A stretch of DNA of 64,000 bases from Anthopleura xanthogrammica (GCA_964019055.1 OZ025218.1:9306170-9370169), one strand, 5' to 3'; counted from the first letter of the stretch, positions 42,981 to 55,690 are shown. Notes: generated from the sequence alone by a model not told the origin. Made by a program: numbers and translations.

Positions 42981-45171
42981 TTAGCTACAAACACACATGT
43001 GCGAAGGACAGTATCCAGCTGCACAATTGGTTTGACACCAGCTGTCAATGGATGTGTTACCGGTCCAAGCACCTGTAGCCTTGCACCCTCCTGGATTTGG
43101 TGGATTAGTTGGTGGTGGTGGTGGTGGTGGTTGTGTACTGGGAGGTGGTGGTGTACCCGGGGGTGGTGGTGTACCCGGGGGTGGTGGTGTACCCGGGGGT
43201 GGTGGTGTATTCGGAGGGGGAGGAGCTTGTGTAGGAGGGGGTGGTGCTTGAGTAGGAGGTGGTGGAACAACTCCACTACCAGAAGTTATCTGTACATCAG
43301 CGCAGTTGACAAACGTCTCCTGTGGTCCGTGTCCTAAGCCACATCCCCCATCATCACATCCCCAGCTGTTACCAACCTTCCACCACCACTGAAGCACACA
43401 CTGTTTACATGTCAAGCCGGACGGAAGTCGTAACTTGATGGTTTCGTAACTAGATCCAGATCCCTTAAGAGGGATTCTTGTTCGACCATCGGAAGTCTTC
43501 AGTAGGTGTTTTAGCTTGGCTTGGGTGATGGGTGGGGTTCCTATGTCACCAACTCTGAACTCGAACCATCCTTGGTGATTGGCTGTAATGTGGATCTAAT
43601 GGCCACATGAAAATAAATGTGTTATACTTTGTATTACCTGTTCTGTCTATTGAAATTAAAAAACTGTATAGAGGTTTTGTACCAATGCGAGACGTCAGCC
43701 ATGCTAGCTATGGCAGGGAAAAATACAATTGTTTCCGTGAAAAAGAATTCAATTCCCGAGCATAAAGAGATTCTATTGTTCTGCCATCTAACATGGCCAC
43801 TAGCACATGGTTCAAGACCTCTCTCTATTACTAAAGTTAGTTTGCCCGAAAGAAAGGTCACAAACCGGGCGCTAGATCTGAGAGGTAGTCCCCCTTCATT
43901 TCCAGGTATTGCTGGCTCTTATATTATAATTCAAGCGCAGGAGAGAACAAACTAGCAACTCTAGGAAATAATGCTTCGACCACAGAAATGAGAAGCCGCG
44001 CACAAATAGACCTTCATGTGTCTTCTCATGCATAACCGTCACTCTAGGGGGATGACATGTGGTTTATAATGGGAAAACATTACGCCCAAGTCGAAAAGGG
44101 CTATTCACATCGAACACCATCCGTACTTCCCATCACAACTTCAGTCACAAGTTGAATTTGAACGAGCTATCATAGCATAGTTGCCAGTGACAAGATAGCA
44201 TTATAATTGACGCGCTTCTTAGAGCGATGGTACTAGATCGGTCCTCCCCTAACATCATAAGATATAATTTAATTCGTTACATATTGTTTCCCACCTTTGC
44301 GGTTATTTCTTGTCCTTCTTTGTATGTCTTGGTGATGAAACCTGTTGCGTACCTGTAAAACAGGTTTTTGTCACAGATACGTAAGGGCTCAAACACATCG
44401 AACAAACTTAAATGATGATAACCCGTGGGGAAAATCATGTCCCCTTTTTGTCCTGATCCAACCTACTACAAAATATCTTTAGTAGTTTTTGCATGTGTGT
44501 GTTCGAGTAATTGAAGAAGATATTGAGCATGTTATCGATACCCTGAAACAACCTCTGGGCTGATCATAGTCAGGGCATGGCTAACTCACAGATCGAACCC
44601 TGAAACAACCTCTGGGCTGATCTGAGTCAGGGCACGGCTAACTCACAGATCAAACCCTGAAACAATCTCTGCGCTGATCAAAGTCAGGGCACGGCTAACT
44701 CATAGATCTAACCCTGGAACAACCTCTAGGTTGATCTAAGTCAGGGCACGGCTAACTCATAGATCTAACCCTTAAACAACCTCTAGGTTGATCTAAGCCA
44801 GATCAGATCGAATTGGAATTTTGTGCGTTACGTTTTGCTGAGGGAGAAAAACCCTGGAATCAAGAGAGAAACGAGTGAATCCCTTCACTACCCTTTATTC
44901 TGATATGAGTGTTGAGTACTTACTTTCCGGGGGAAACATGACGACTTGTGCCATACCTATCTCCACAAACACCACACTTCCCTGAATTGCCGATCTGAGT
45001 AGCTCTTCCGCCACAATTCAGCTCGTTTGGGGTAAAATTAGGAGGACATTTACCAGGGAATACTTTATAGCAAGCGTTCCTGGATGGTGGGTCAATCATG
45101 TATCCATGACCCCAAACCGAAGCAACCAAGCTAACAAGAACTACACCGATACCGCTCAGATTAACCGCCAT
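42981..45171 (-). CDS. AA15-type lytic polysaccharide monooxygenase (LPMO A)
   Basis: Three exons: 45171..44924 (248 nt), 44352..44295 (58 nt), 43595..42981 (615 nt, stop TAA), giving 306 codons with matching phases. A 21-residue signal peptide ends at Gly, leaving His22 (HGYMIDPPSR) as the mature N-terminus, as needed for the copper histidine brace. The second brace histidine is His109 in ITANHQGWFEFRVG. The core ends near WWWKVGNSWGC and ETFVNCAD, all typical of family AA15, which oxidatively cleaves chitin or cellulose. After the core come a Pro-rich linker of PPPP(G/T) repeats (about 43085-43265) and a C-terminal module of about 34 residues with six Cys (GCKATGAW to CVCS) that may bind polysaccharide. 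Introns 1 and 2 are about 570 and 700 nt. A TATA-like site is upstream. Tandem partner: LPMO B. Confidence 0.93.
44538..44806. repeat. 57-bp tandem repeat in intron 1 of LPMO A
   Basis: About 4.6 units begin at 44541, 44598, 44655, 44712 and 44769. Each contains CCCTGAAACAACCTCT and CAGGGCACGGCTAACTCA. Confidence 0.95.
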
Positions 45172-45210
45172 CTTTGGATGAAACTGCGAGGGTAGCTCTA
45201 AGTCTTTGTC

Positions 45211-45217
45211 TTATATC
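45211..45217 (-). promoter_or_regulatory. TATA-like box of LPMO A
   Basis: GATATAAGACA on the minus strand lies about 40 nt before the start codon, so the 5' leader would be very short or the true box lies elsewhere. Confidence 0.4.
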
Positions 45218-45219
45218 TC

Positions 45220-47060
45220 ATCTCCGGGATTAAGGTTTCTGTCAGCTGTTTCTGTTGTGTTTGCTGTATCAAGCTCAGTACAAAGAAAGGTTTTTTTCTG
45301 TTTGTTGATGCATCAAAAATACAAACATAACGTAAGTAGTGTTTATGTTTTACAACGAAAACAGCGACGAACCGAGTTGAGTACTTTCGCTAAGCGCCGA
45401 AGCGGTTGTGGCAAGAGATGCTTTTCACTCTAATCCCATTTACTTAAAGGAGTCGTTATTTAATTTTTTTTTTTTTATATTATCAAGCCTACTGCTTTTC
45501 AACCCCATTTACAATTTTGGACTGGAGTTTTTTTTATCCTAAGCCCCTTATTTTTTTATACATTGTTTAAATATAATAGAAATGAACTTTAGAGAAATGT
45601 AATTACAACCTATTGTATACCTTTCGCTGTACCTCGTCCATAATACCTTCTCCCTTCCTCCAACACATGCATGCACACACTACACATATCCTGCCACTCC
45701 ACACCGCCCCCCCTCCACTACACATATCCTGCCACTCCACACCGCCCCCCTACATACACACTTATCAAAAAAAAATTAACACACCAACTCCAACTCTTAA
45801 TAACTCCAATTTGATCTCTGTTTTGATCAATCCATAGGTTTTTTTTCAGATTATCGTTAAATTTTGAGGGTTTTTTTCTGAATACTCGACAGCCCATGCT
45901 TTAACAATAGATGTAGAATGATGTTAGCACAGCTTGCCTTCACAGTCGAGAACTACAAGCAAAATGACTAGATTTTAGTACTTCTGTTCTATTGAAGTGC
46001 AAATCCAACAAAATCTGATGTTAGAACAGGTGCATAAAAACAAAACAAAAAGTCACCAGTTTTCAGCATCTTGTTACTAGTGTTCAAACACTCAAGATCC
46101 GTACTCTTAGAACAGCTACTTCAATCTCATGCTAAACTTGTTTTTGTCAGAAATCTCGTAAGCGTTTTTTCTGTTTCTTTAGGCGGGGTCTATTTCCCGA
46201 GTACACGTGACTGTTCATGCGTTATCTCGTGATGTTCACGTGATCAGATGTTTACGTGATCAGATGTTCACGTGATCAGATGTTCACGTGATCAGATGTT
46301 CACGCCACGATTCGTCCTCAGGATCTCCACGTCTGTTTCGACTTCTCTCTATTCCGTGTAGCTTTGAGGTTTTTTCATACTTTTTTCTCCTTTATCCCTT
46401 GTGTGAATCGATTGGAAATATGATTTATTATGAACAATAAGATTATTTGAGTTCAGTGCTTCATTTTCAGAAGGTTTGAAGCAGTAGAAAGTTCATAAAA
46501 TAAGAAATATAAAAATATCAAGTGTTCATGGTTCGAGTGTCCTCACTGTTAAAACCTGTAATTAGTGAGGAGCACTGATAGTTTGAGGGAGTAAAGTGCG
46601 CACCTTCGAAAACTTTATACATGAGTCTCTGCATTAAGAGAATTGGGAGACTACTCCCCGCGTTTCGAAGTGAGATCAATTGCCTTTATCTTTTTTGCCT
46701 TATTAGTGATCGATCGAGTTGACCCAAACTTTCGAGAGAGAAAACATTACACTCAACTATAATTACTTTTTTAATATTATAATTTAGATTTTTTTCTCTT
46801 ACAAATACAACAACAAGCAAACATAATAGGCCTGCATTTCAAAAACGAGCAACGACATATTTCAGGGCTTCTAACTCTGGTTCTTTTCATTCAAAACGGT
46901 TCAAATTCGTTAGATTTACTAATCTTGTGATGCTTTTTCAAATGACAAATTGTTTTAGCAATTGGATTAAAATTCAAAATTCGTCCCAGTCCCTTGCTCG
47001 TCTTTGAAATTGCCTATTGAGATTGTCAAGAATAATGGAGTTAAGATTATTCATTCTAAA
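45220..47060. other. Spacer between LPMO genes
   Basis: It has a duplicated C-rich tract at about 45675-45755 (CATATCCTGCCACTCCACAC twice) and an E-box tandem repeat (46231-46303). No exon is seen. AATAAA of LPMO B (minus) lies at 47076-47081. Confidence 0.6.
46231..46303. repeat. 16-bp tandem repeat with E-boxes, 5' of LPMO A
   Basis: About 4.6 copies of GATGTTCACGTGATCA, each with a CACGTG E-box (one copy mutated to TACGTG) and a TGATCA palindrome. It is about 1.1 kb upstream of LPMO A and just beyond the 3' end of LPMO B. It could be a cluster of bHLH sites, but its role is untested. Confidence 0.7.
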
Positions 47061-47129
47061 TTAGTTTCAATTAGATTTATTTTCCCAATTTAGCTTTAAT
47101 TACAACCAAACATGTCAGTTGGCAGAGAA

Positions 47130-49140
47130 TTACTTATTACAGATACACATCGTTGATGGGCAAAACCCTGCTGCGCAGTTGATAACACACCACTGATCGA
47201 TGCCCGCTTGCCCTTTCCATACGCCCGTTGCCTTGCACCCCCCTTGGCTTGTTGTTGGTTGGGGTGGAGATTGGGTATTAGTTTGAGGTTGTGTATTAGT
47301 GGTTGGCACTGATGTTGTTTGGGGTGGAGATTGAGTAGTGTCCGTTTGAGGTGGTGCATTAGTGGTTGGCACTGGTGTGCTGGTGGTTCCGGGGGGTGCT
47401 GTGTTATTTGGAACTACTCCTCCGTCTCCTGTAATCTTGATGTCAGCGCAGTTGACAAACGTCTCCTGGTCTCCGTTTCCTATCCCACAGCCTTGGTCAT
47501 CACATCCCCAGCTGTTACCGACCTTCCACCACCACTGAAGCACGCAGTGATCACAAGTCAAGCCAGGGGGGAGCAACAGCTTGATATTTTCATCCTTCGG
47601 CCCAATTCCTCCCAGTGGATATCGTGTTTTATTCTGGGGTGCTTTTAAGAGGTATGTGAGCTTCTCTTGGGTGATTGGAGGACTGCCAATCTTACCAACT
47701 CTGAATTCGAACCATCCGTTGTGGTTGGCTGTGATGTGGATCTATAGAGAGAAAAAATGAACTTAAAAGAAATTCCCATCCCATCCCATCCCATCCCATC
47801 CCATCAAATAAAATATTTTCATTCCGCTTCGCGTCGTGGTTTCATACACTTTTCTCGTGTTCTTTCAGCATCCCGCGTGTTCAGATCAAAGTAGCTAGTA
47901 TCAAAAACCTAAAACTGTTTTATATTTCTTAAATCTAGAAGCCATGTTGAAACTTGAACTTTATGATTTGGCCAGTGGTAATCAATACAATACAAGGTTT
48001 AATGGTTACAGACCTGGATGGTAATTTCTTGTCCTTGTTGGTAAGTCTTGGTAATGAAACCATTAGCGTACCTTCAAATAAAAGGCATGATTAATGAAAA
48101 CCTCAATGACAGTGATGAGAGTGAAATTAAAGGACGCCCCATACATAAATTATATTTATATTTAGTAAAATTCTACTACTATACTATTGCAAATCCTGCA
48201 TTCTGATTGGCTAACGTACTCACTATCTATCAGCCGATAGATAGTGGGTAGAGAAAGCCGGACTTGTTTTGAAAAAATGGCGGCTTTTCCTTCGCGCTTT
48301 TGTGAAGTTTAGTTTAGTTTAGTATAGTATAGTATAGTTTAGTTGAGATTTTTACTAAAACAATTAGAAGACTCACTCTCGATTTCTATCGGCTTTGATA
48401 GTTGACTCGGGGCCGGAGCCCCTCGTCAACTATCAGCCGATAGAAATCTCGAGTTCGTCTTCTAATTGTTAAATAGTATAGAATTTTATTATCCTGAGAA
48501 TTGGAAACCTATTGTTTCGTCCTCCAAATTGAGCTGCATTCCCACGTGCTGCAAGCTAGGGGTCAACAAATTAGTTAAAATATCTCAGAATTTAAGACTC
48601 TGATCGCAGAAAATCACAGGTAGCCCAAGTCATGGGTCTTCTCATGTGCAACCGTTAAACAGAGAAATGATACTCTAGGGAATAACACGTGGTCTTGAGA
48701 ATAAGATTCTTTGTTTGAGTTGTATCCATATTCATGTGTCTTCTCATGTGTAACCGTTAAACAAAGAAATGATACTCTAGGGAATGGCACGTGGTCTGAA
48801 ATGAGAAGACATTATGCCCAAGGTAAAGAGGTATATTGGAATGTATGAGGGAGTTTGACAGTTAATCAGTAGCCGTTATTTTACTAACTTACTTTCCAGG
48901 GTGCACATGATGACTCACTCCGTACTTATCTCCACAGACACCACATTTCCCTCCAAGTGAAATCTGCACATCTCTCCCTCCACAGTTCTGCTCGTTATCA
49001 TTGTAATTAACAGGACACTCTCCTGGGAACACTCTCCAGCAGTTGTTCCTGGAGGCTGGATTGATCATGTACCCATGACCCCAAATCAAAGGAATCAGGT
49101 ACAAGAGAATGAGAACGATAGAGGAATAATGGAGCTTCAT
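47130..49140 (-). CDS. AA15-type lytic polysaccharide monooxygenase (LPMO B)
   Basis: Three exons: 49140..48893 (248 nt), 48071..48014 (58 nt), 47741..47130 (612 nt, stop TAA), giving 305 codons. Exon lengths 1 and 2 equal those of LPMO A. The signal peptide is 21 residues with mature His22 (HGYMINPASR); the second brace histidine is His109 in ITANHNGWFEFRVG. The core ends with WWWKVGNSWGC and ETFVNCAD. The linker differs from LPMO A: it is rich in Thr, Pro, Gln and Asn, likely O-glycosylated, rather than poly-Pro. The C-terminal six-Cys module (GCKATGVW to CICNK) is well conserved. Its donor after exon 2 (GTCTGT) is weak. AATAAA lies at 47076-47081. Probably secreted, copper-dependent and active on chitin or another beta-1,4 glycan, which is inference from the family. 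Confidence 0.93.
48190..48470. mobile_element. Palindromic element in intron 1 of LPMO B
   Basis: It contains the palindrome CTATCTATCAGCCGATAGATAG (around 48223-48245) and a foldback at 48362-48468 whose arms (AATTAGAAGAC, GATTTCTATCGGC) are inverted copies. It resembles elements near 34600 and 41940. Confidence 0.6.
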
Positions 49141-49653
49141 GTTGAAGTTGGATCTACGAGGAGAAGAAAATTTGGTACTAAAAATTAGGGCTAGTATCTT
49201 TTTAGGTTATGAAGTTGGATTGCGTTTTGTCAGGCGTTTTATTCCTGGAGCATTTTAGGAAAGCACGGGTTTTGTGCGCTGCCTATGTGCCATCCATAGA
49301 CCCGTCATCATATGTGAGTAGCTAAAGTTGCGTGTTGGTTCTCTCCTATGCGTCGAAGCCTTTGCTGTTTTCCTCCCTTCACAAAAATAAACTTCTTAAA
49401 TTCCAAGATCATGGAGTGAAGGCTGACGGTTGTTAGCCCGCACTGGCTATTAAGTGCTACCCTCGTAGAATTCAGTAGAAACGACATCATATTTATGTTA
49501 CAAACTAGAAATACCATTCACTATTAGAAACTACTAGAAGAATACTACAAACATTGCTGTGGTTATGATATTGGTCAAATCAATATTGAATCGCTAGAAT
49601 AATCACGAGAAGAAGGGGAATATATACATGCAAATGAAGGTAAAGATGTAAAG

Positions 49654-49975
49654 ATGAGCTGTAACATTTCGATATCTAAAATATGTAAAGATGAACAGGA
49701 TGGATGGTTTCACATTGAACAGAAATGTAACATTTGGATATCTAAAATATGTAAAGATGAACAGGATGGATGGTTTCACATTGAAGAGAAATGTAACATT
49801 TCGATATCTAAAATATGTAAAGATGAACAGGAGGGATGGTTTCACATTGAAGAGAAATGTAACATTTCGATATCTAAAATATATAAAGATGAACAGGATG
49901 GATGGTTTCACATTGAAGAGAAATGTAACATTTCGATATCTAAAATATATAAAGATGAACAGGGGGATGAAATTC
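49654..49975. repeat. 66-bp tandem repeat, ~5 units
   Basis: Units starting with GTAACATTTCGATATC recur every 66 bp from 49661. Because 66 is 22 codons, several frames stay open across the array (one of 121 codons, plus). The open frames follow from the period and no other coding evidence is seen. Confidence 0.93.
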
Positions 49976-51546
49976 GGGGGAAAATCGCATGCGCACTGAA
50001 AACGATTCTTAAACTCTGAACTTGTTTATACAAACAAGGTTAGCTTATTAAACAAATCTTTCTAGAAATATGTATATATTTATAGATTGTTAATAACAGG
50101 ACTTGTCCAGGCCGGAAAATCCGATATTGGCCACGATCATGGCTTTTCGAATTGCTGAACCAATGTGGTACGTGATCGATAAAAATTAGATAAGAACGAG
50201 ATCAATATCTCCTCTTTCCGGACCGGACAAACTAAGTTGACAAATAACACATTTAAAAAATCGTGTTTAGAGATCTATAAGTACCATCTCTATGTAGAAT
50301 AAAGGAATATACCGTTAGAAAATGTGAAGGTAAAAATATGTGTAATTTCATTGGTGCTTCTAAGATTTTTTGAACAAAAATGAATAAAAATATTGTCGAA
50401 GGACAACTTTTTCAGATGAAGAAATATGTAAATATTTATGACTAAAGTATAAATTCTCTTGTCGTAGTTGCTGCTGTTGTTAAAATGTCATCAATAAAAG
50501 ACAAAAAAAAAAGTATTATCAAATTGCAGGATTATGACTACTCGGGGAATGAATGCGAGTATATTATCCTGTCCAGTTTACAATTAGAAAGTTTTCACTG
50601 AGCGAATCATGAAAAATAGTTGCGGAGCAATGCAAAGCCAATGGCTCAATAAAAGAGTATCAAAGTTTGTTTGTTTCTTGTTTACTGTCGGTAGTTGTTC
50701 AATTCTGAAAAGGTTTTTACCTCATTACTTGAGACAGGAACTTGCAAAAAACACCCACGTAGACCAAGTTTGACTTGAACGGCTTTGATAACAAATGGCT
50801 AGAACTAGTTTTACTTGTATAAGTACAACGGTTCTTGTATATCTGTCAGCTTCTACGATTTTTTTCCCAAATACTATCCTGTTAGCGAGAAACAAAGATT
50901 TTTGCTACTTCGAGCATGCAGGACTTTTGATCAGTTCAATGGCATATCATAACCCTGACTGTGTGTGTTATTGTGTGCGGCAAGTATTATATTGAAGTAG
51001 GTATTGTTCAGGACAATGGGGAGAGGTGAACAAATAAAATGTCACGTCACACTAAAAGGTCGTGACAAGCCGTTCGTCTCTTGCGGATTGAGGGATAAAA
51101 TGCCGGGTAGTGTGGCCCGGTACAGCTTGCAGCCCGATTACCATTGAAAAAAATTTCATTTACTTGCAAAATATTCCCTCAAGACACTTCAGCTCAACTT
51201 TAAGTTGGTAAACTAAAGCCCTGTTTTGACCCTTGAGTATGGAAAAGTTCCTCGTTTTTTTTAAATCACTACGTCATTTCCATAATTTCCGTAAAGACCA
51301 TCATGCTTTGGGTGCTTTGTCGTCAAAAATTTAGCATTAAATGTCTTGATGATCTCATCAGGAGAAAATATCTGGAGAAGAAGGTGAATGCGTGAAGTAG
51401 TGGCAGTACAATGATGCCATTATGGTAATGATTTATTTTAAGCCTTACTGAAGAAATATTGAAATGAGGCCAAGGTGCACACTTATGCATTGAGTACGAA
51501 AATGATGACGTGATACGAATTAAGTAATGTATACAATATGAGTGGC

Positions 51547-51615
51547 CGTGTTGTATCAGATATACAACCACGAGCCGAAGGCGAGTGTTGTATATCTGAT
51601 ATCTGATACAACACG
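51547..51615. repeat. Hairpin with TATCAGATATACAAC arms
   Basis: TGTTGTATCAGATATACAAC at the left is mirrored by GTTGTATATCTGAT and GATACAACA at the right around a GAGCCGAAGGCGAG centre. A single arm recurs at about 51747-51763. Confidence 0.7.
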
Positions 51616-52475
51616 GACACGAATATTGTATATTACTTATGAAACGTCTGGGTGTATACATTCATGTTCTACTAAAATTTTAAAGATAAAATTGAATTTG
51701 GCTGAGAAAATTGGAGTTAAAGTTTATGCAAATCAGGACGATTTTGTATCAGATATACAACCTCCTCCACGGACAATGATTTCTATTGTGTTTTCCTCAT
51801 TAATTATTCATGAGTTTTATAAATATATTAACCAATTAATATATGAACCGAGGCAGGAATGTTAATATTTGATAGCGAAAATTAGAAATATATATCTTAA
51901 ACTGAACACATTTCAGCTAATATATCATCTAGGTTTCAATAATCGCAAATACCGCTGGATACCTTGATTACAGTCTCAACTACTCAGGGTTAGCCTCATT
52001 TCAGCGTCAGAATATTCACAAATACTAACAGTAATGTAAAGAATGCACAACTTCAACAATAGAAAGGGTTTGAAATTATGCGAACCTTAATTCATAGGAA
52101 CACACGAATATTCTACACAAACTCGAGTCTAACCCTGAGTAACGTAACAGAGAACTTGAAACTGAATTCTGGTCATTTCTTTTCTTCTAAACTAATTTGA
52201 GAATCAAAACTGATAGAGCGAATCACACGATTTTTCGTGATGCCATATATTGGGAGTATAATCCATGAGAGGTTTTTTTCTTCGGTCAACTATGTCATCA
52301 TCTCAAACTCTCTCGTATTCAACTATGCGGTTAACTTTGAATCATCTTATCGACCAAAATTAATAATTTATAACGTAATCGAAATAGATGAACAATTTGT
52401 GTATATTGTGTAAATTTTTATCTATTTATTGTGTAATTTTGTAAATATATTGTATATTGTGTTTTATTGCGTAGC

Positions 52476-53480
52476 TTACACACTTTTCACACTTCGCACA
52501 CTTTCCACACATCTCACACTTCGCACAGTTCCCACACATCTCACACTTCGCACAGTTCCCACACATCTCACACTTCGCACACTTTCCACACATCTCACAC
52601 TTCGCACACTTTCCACACATCTCACACTTCGCACACTTTCCACACTTTTCACACTTCGCACACTTTCCACACATCTCACACTTCGCACACTTTCCACACA
52701 TCTCACACTTCGCACACTTTCCACACATCTCACACTTCGCACACTTCCCACACATCTCACACTTCGCACACTTTCCACACATCTCACACTTCGCACACTT
52801 TCCACACATCTCACACTTCGCACGCTTCCCACACATCTCACACTTCGCACACTTTCCACACATCTCACGCTTCTCACACTTTCCACACATCTCACACTTC
52901 GCACACTTTCCACACATCTCACACTTCGCACACTTCCCACACATCTCACACTTCGCACACTTTCCACACTTTTCACACTTCGCACGCTTCCCACACATCT
53001 CACACTTCGCACACTTTCCACACATCTCACACTTCTCACACTTTCCACACATCTCACACTTCGCACACTTCCCACACATCTCACACTTCGCACACTTTCC
53101 ACACATCTCACGCTTCTCACACTTTCCACACATCTCACACTTCGCACACTTTCCACACATCTCACACTTCGCACACTTTCCACACATCTCACACTTCGCA
53201 CGCTTCCCACACATCTCACACTTCGCACACTTTCCACACATCTCACACTTTGCACACTTCCCACACTTCTCACGCTTCTCACACTTTCCACAAATCTCAC
53301 ACTTCGCACACTTTCCACACTTCTCACGCTTCTCACACTTTCCACACATCTCACACTTCGCACACTTCCCACACATCTCACACTTCGCACACTTTCCACA
53401 CATCTCACACTTCGCAGTACTTTCCACACTTCACACACTTCTCACACTTTCCACACATCTCACCCTTCACACACTTCGAA
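52476..53480. repeat. 27-bp (3 x 9) minisatellite, ~37 units
   Basis: The unit is three related 9-mers (CACTTCGCA, CACTTTCCA, CACATCTCA). Because it is a multiple of 3 and lacks stop codons, both strands carry long open frames; one minus frame (to 52426) reads as more than 300 residues of repeated KCAKCEMCG. That frame has no ATG at its start (GTG at 53427), and no signal or splice evidence is seen. It is called a minisatellite, with coding use unproven. Confidence 0.9.
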
Positions 53481-53489
53481 CACTTCTAA

Positions 53490-55690
53490 CACTTTTCAGA
53501 CACAGAAATTACGCTTCTACGTCTCTGCAAAATTAGATATCATTAAAACAAGCACTCCCTCCATATTAAGCAGGTTAATGTAAGAGGATAGTGAAGCCCC
53601 GTGAATGTGGACATCAGAGAAAACTAAAGAAAGTGTCCGTTGTACCAAGGTGTCCGTATTAAGCAGGTTATGCATGTAAACCTTTTGTTTTAAACAAAAG
53701 AAGGTGAGAAATTCGGGATGAAATCGCAAGCGCACTGAAAATTCTTAAACTTTGAACTGGCTTATAATGAAGCTCCGTGAATATGGACATCATGCAGAGA
53801 AACTAGAGAAAGCGTCCGTAGTATCAGGGTGTCAGTATTACTGAAGCAGGTTCATGCATAGACCCCTTTCACGTGACGTCAGGGTAGCTCTCCTGAGAAT
53901 TGAAACCTATCGTTTTGTCCTCCAAATTGAGCTGCATTCCGACGTGCTGCAAGGGGTATATAAGAGTAAGACTAAGGTAGTCGTCGTAATACCAAGGTGA
54001 TCGTATCAAGCGAGTGTCCACGACGTGACTGCTATGTTATTTTCACATCAACACCTCTTGACTAAAGTATGCGGAAAAAAGTTCAATATCAGAGACGACC
54101 GGCTCCTTCGGTCTGGTAGCACCAGCTGTTCTATTCATTATATTCAAGGGGGCTTTTTAAAAAAATCGGGTTTTTTTGTAAATAAAATTTTTTTGGCAGT
54201 GAATAAAACTGACCTTTAAAACGTATTTTGGAAATTTAAACCGTCTAAATTTTTCGGTCGCCAAACTGTGGCTTTTATCTGGGACTAAAATATATTTAAA
54301 TATTTATTAAAGAAAAGCACTTGACTATGATATTAACAAAGAAATATTTGAATTGGAGTTTTGAATGACGAGAGTGTGTCAAATGTCACGTTATTGGCCA
54401 CGTTGACGTAAATTCATATTTTGACAAAATACTACGTTCAAATTATAGAATAGGATAATATCAACAAAGTTAGAAAGTTTGAGGTAAAAATGTTAAATTC
54501 TTGAGAAGTTATGAGAGTTTAAACTTGCAAAACACCAGGACGAGGCTGTCAGTCATCAGTCGACCGAACACATACAAATCTCTGTAATTTTGATTTCAAA
54601 ATAACTTCCTTCAATGTTATTGTATTTATAGTAATGAAACGTTCCAATATATATATATATATATATTTCTGATTGCATTTTCTGATTGTAGTCTTATTTT
54701 TTTACAACAAAAAAATGCTTCTTTATATATCAAAGTTAATGGCGTTCAAATTCGCATCGGGTCTATGAAACTCGAGTCTCAGCGCTAGCTTTTGGAGGTA
54801 TTGCGGTTCGAGTACAAACTAAACAACCTGTTTTGGAAAAGCTTTATTTCGAGTGATATAATCAAACATAAATGTTAGACTATAACTCATTTTTAAAGTC
54901 ATTAGTAGCCGAAACTTTAAGTATTGATATTGGACTAAACGTGCTTAATCAATGTGGTCTCCTTCTAGAAGGTCTAGGTTAAGTGTGGTTTTTTCACACC
55001 TCAGCTCCTTTGAGACATATGCTCTTCAATATTGGTCCCGTTAACTGAACCCGAAATAATTAAGAAAGGCCGTGGATGGCTAGTTACAAGGCTATTCGAG
55101 CACCGTTTTGGTAGTGCTCCAAAAAATATAAGCATTTATATTTTGGAAAATATCTTGGTATCAAAATAAACCTCTATTCATATACTTTGGTTGCACACAG
55201 TAAAACCTGACAATTATTTAAACAGCTTAGCAAACTACCTCCAAAAATTGAAAAAATATTATCGATTTCGTATTGAGGACCCCAAAACAAGTTTATATAC
55301 CAAATTTGAGCAAAATCCGTGAGGTTGACAGGCCGGAGGTTTCTAAATTTGCTTGATCCTTACAGGCTATGACTCTTAAACAACATTAGGAAGTTTGTAA
55401 GTTTGGGTTTACACATTACCAGACGAATTTTTTACCCTAAAAACAATTGACAAGTACATACAATTTAAGCGGAAACATTTCTTTAACACCTTCTAAAATC
55501 TGTAGGCGTTTGCATTTTTATCCGGGTATCAAACATCCGTGTAAACGGAACTCCTAAACGTACACAGCTTTTTGGACGGTTAAGAATTTGTCCAGTATGT
55601 AAACCCAGCAGCCTTGGTTAGATTGAATGGCTTGTATAGTAACTTCTAGTAACTAGTAACAATGTTGTATATGCATGCATTCATGACTTT
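53490..55690. other. Intergenic, repeats only
   Basis: It includes a copy of the 8673-family element (53859-53960), an (AT)n run at 54647-54666, and at 55065-55370 the dispersed repeat also seen at 19890-20260. The motifs GTGAAGCCCCGTGAATGTGG and its near copy at 53766 indicate an old duplication (about 53590 and 53765). No gene is seen. Confidence 0.55.

Larger units (their letters stand above)
49141..52470. other. Intergenic, no gene recognised
   Basis: This is upstream of LPMO B. It holds a 66-bp repeat (49654-49975) and a hairpin (51547-51615). Otherwise I see only AT-rich unique sequence. Confidence 0.55.

Noticed and set aside
43048..43337. Plus-strand Gly-rich and Trp-rich frames
   Set aside because: They are antisense to the Pro-rich linker of LPMO A, whose minus-strand reading is supported by domain matches and splice phases.
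52429..53583. Plus-strand frames of 340-384 codons rich in His, Thr and Ser
   Set aside because: Same minisatellite as the Cys-rich minus frame, open in several frames because the 27-bp unit has no stop codon; no start context or homology.
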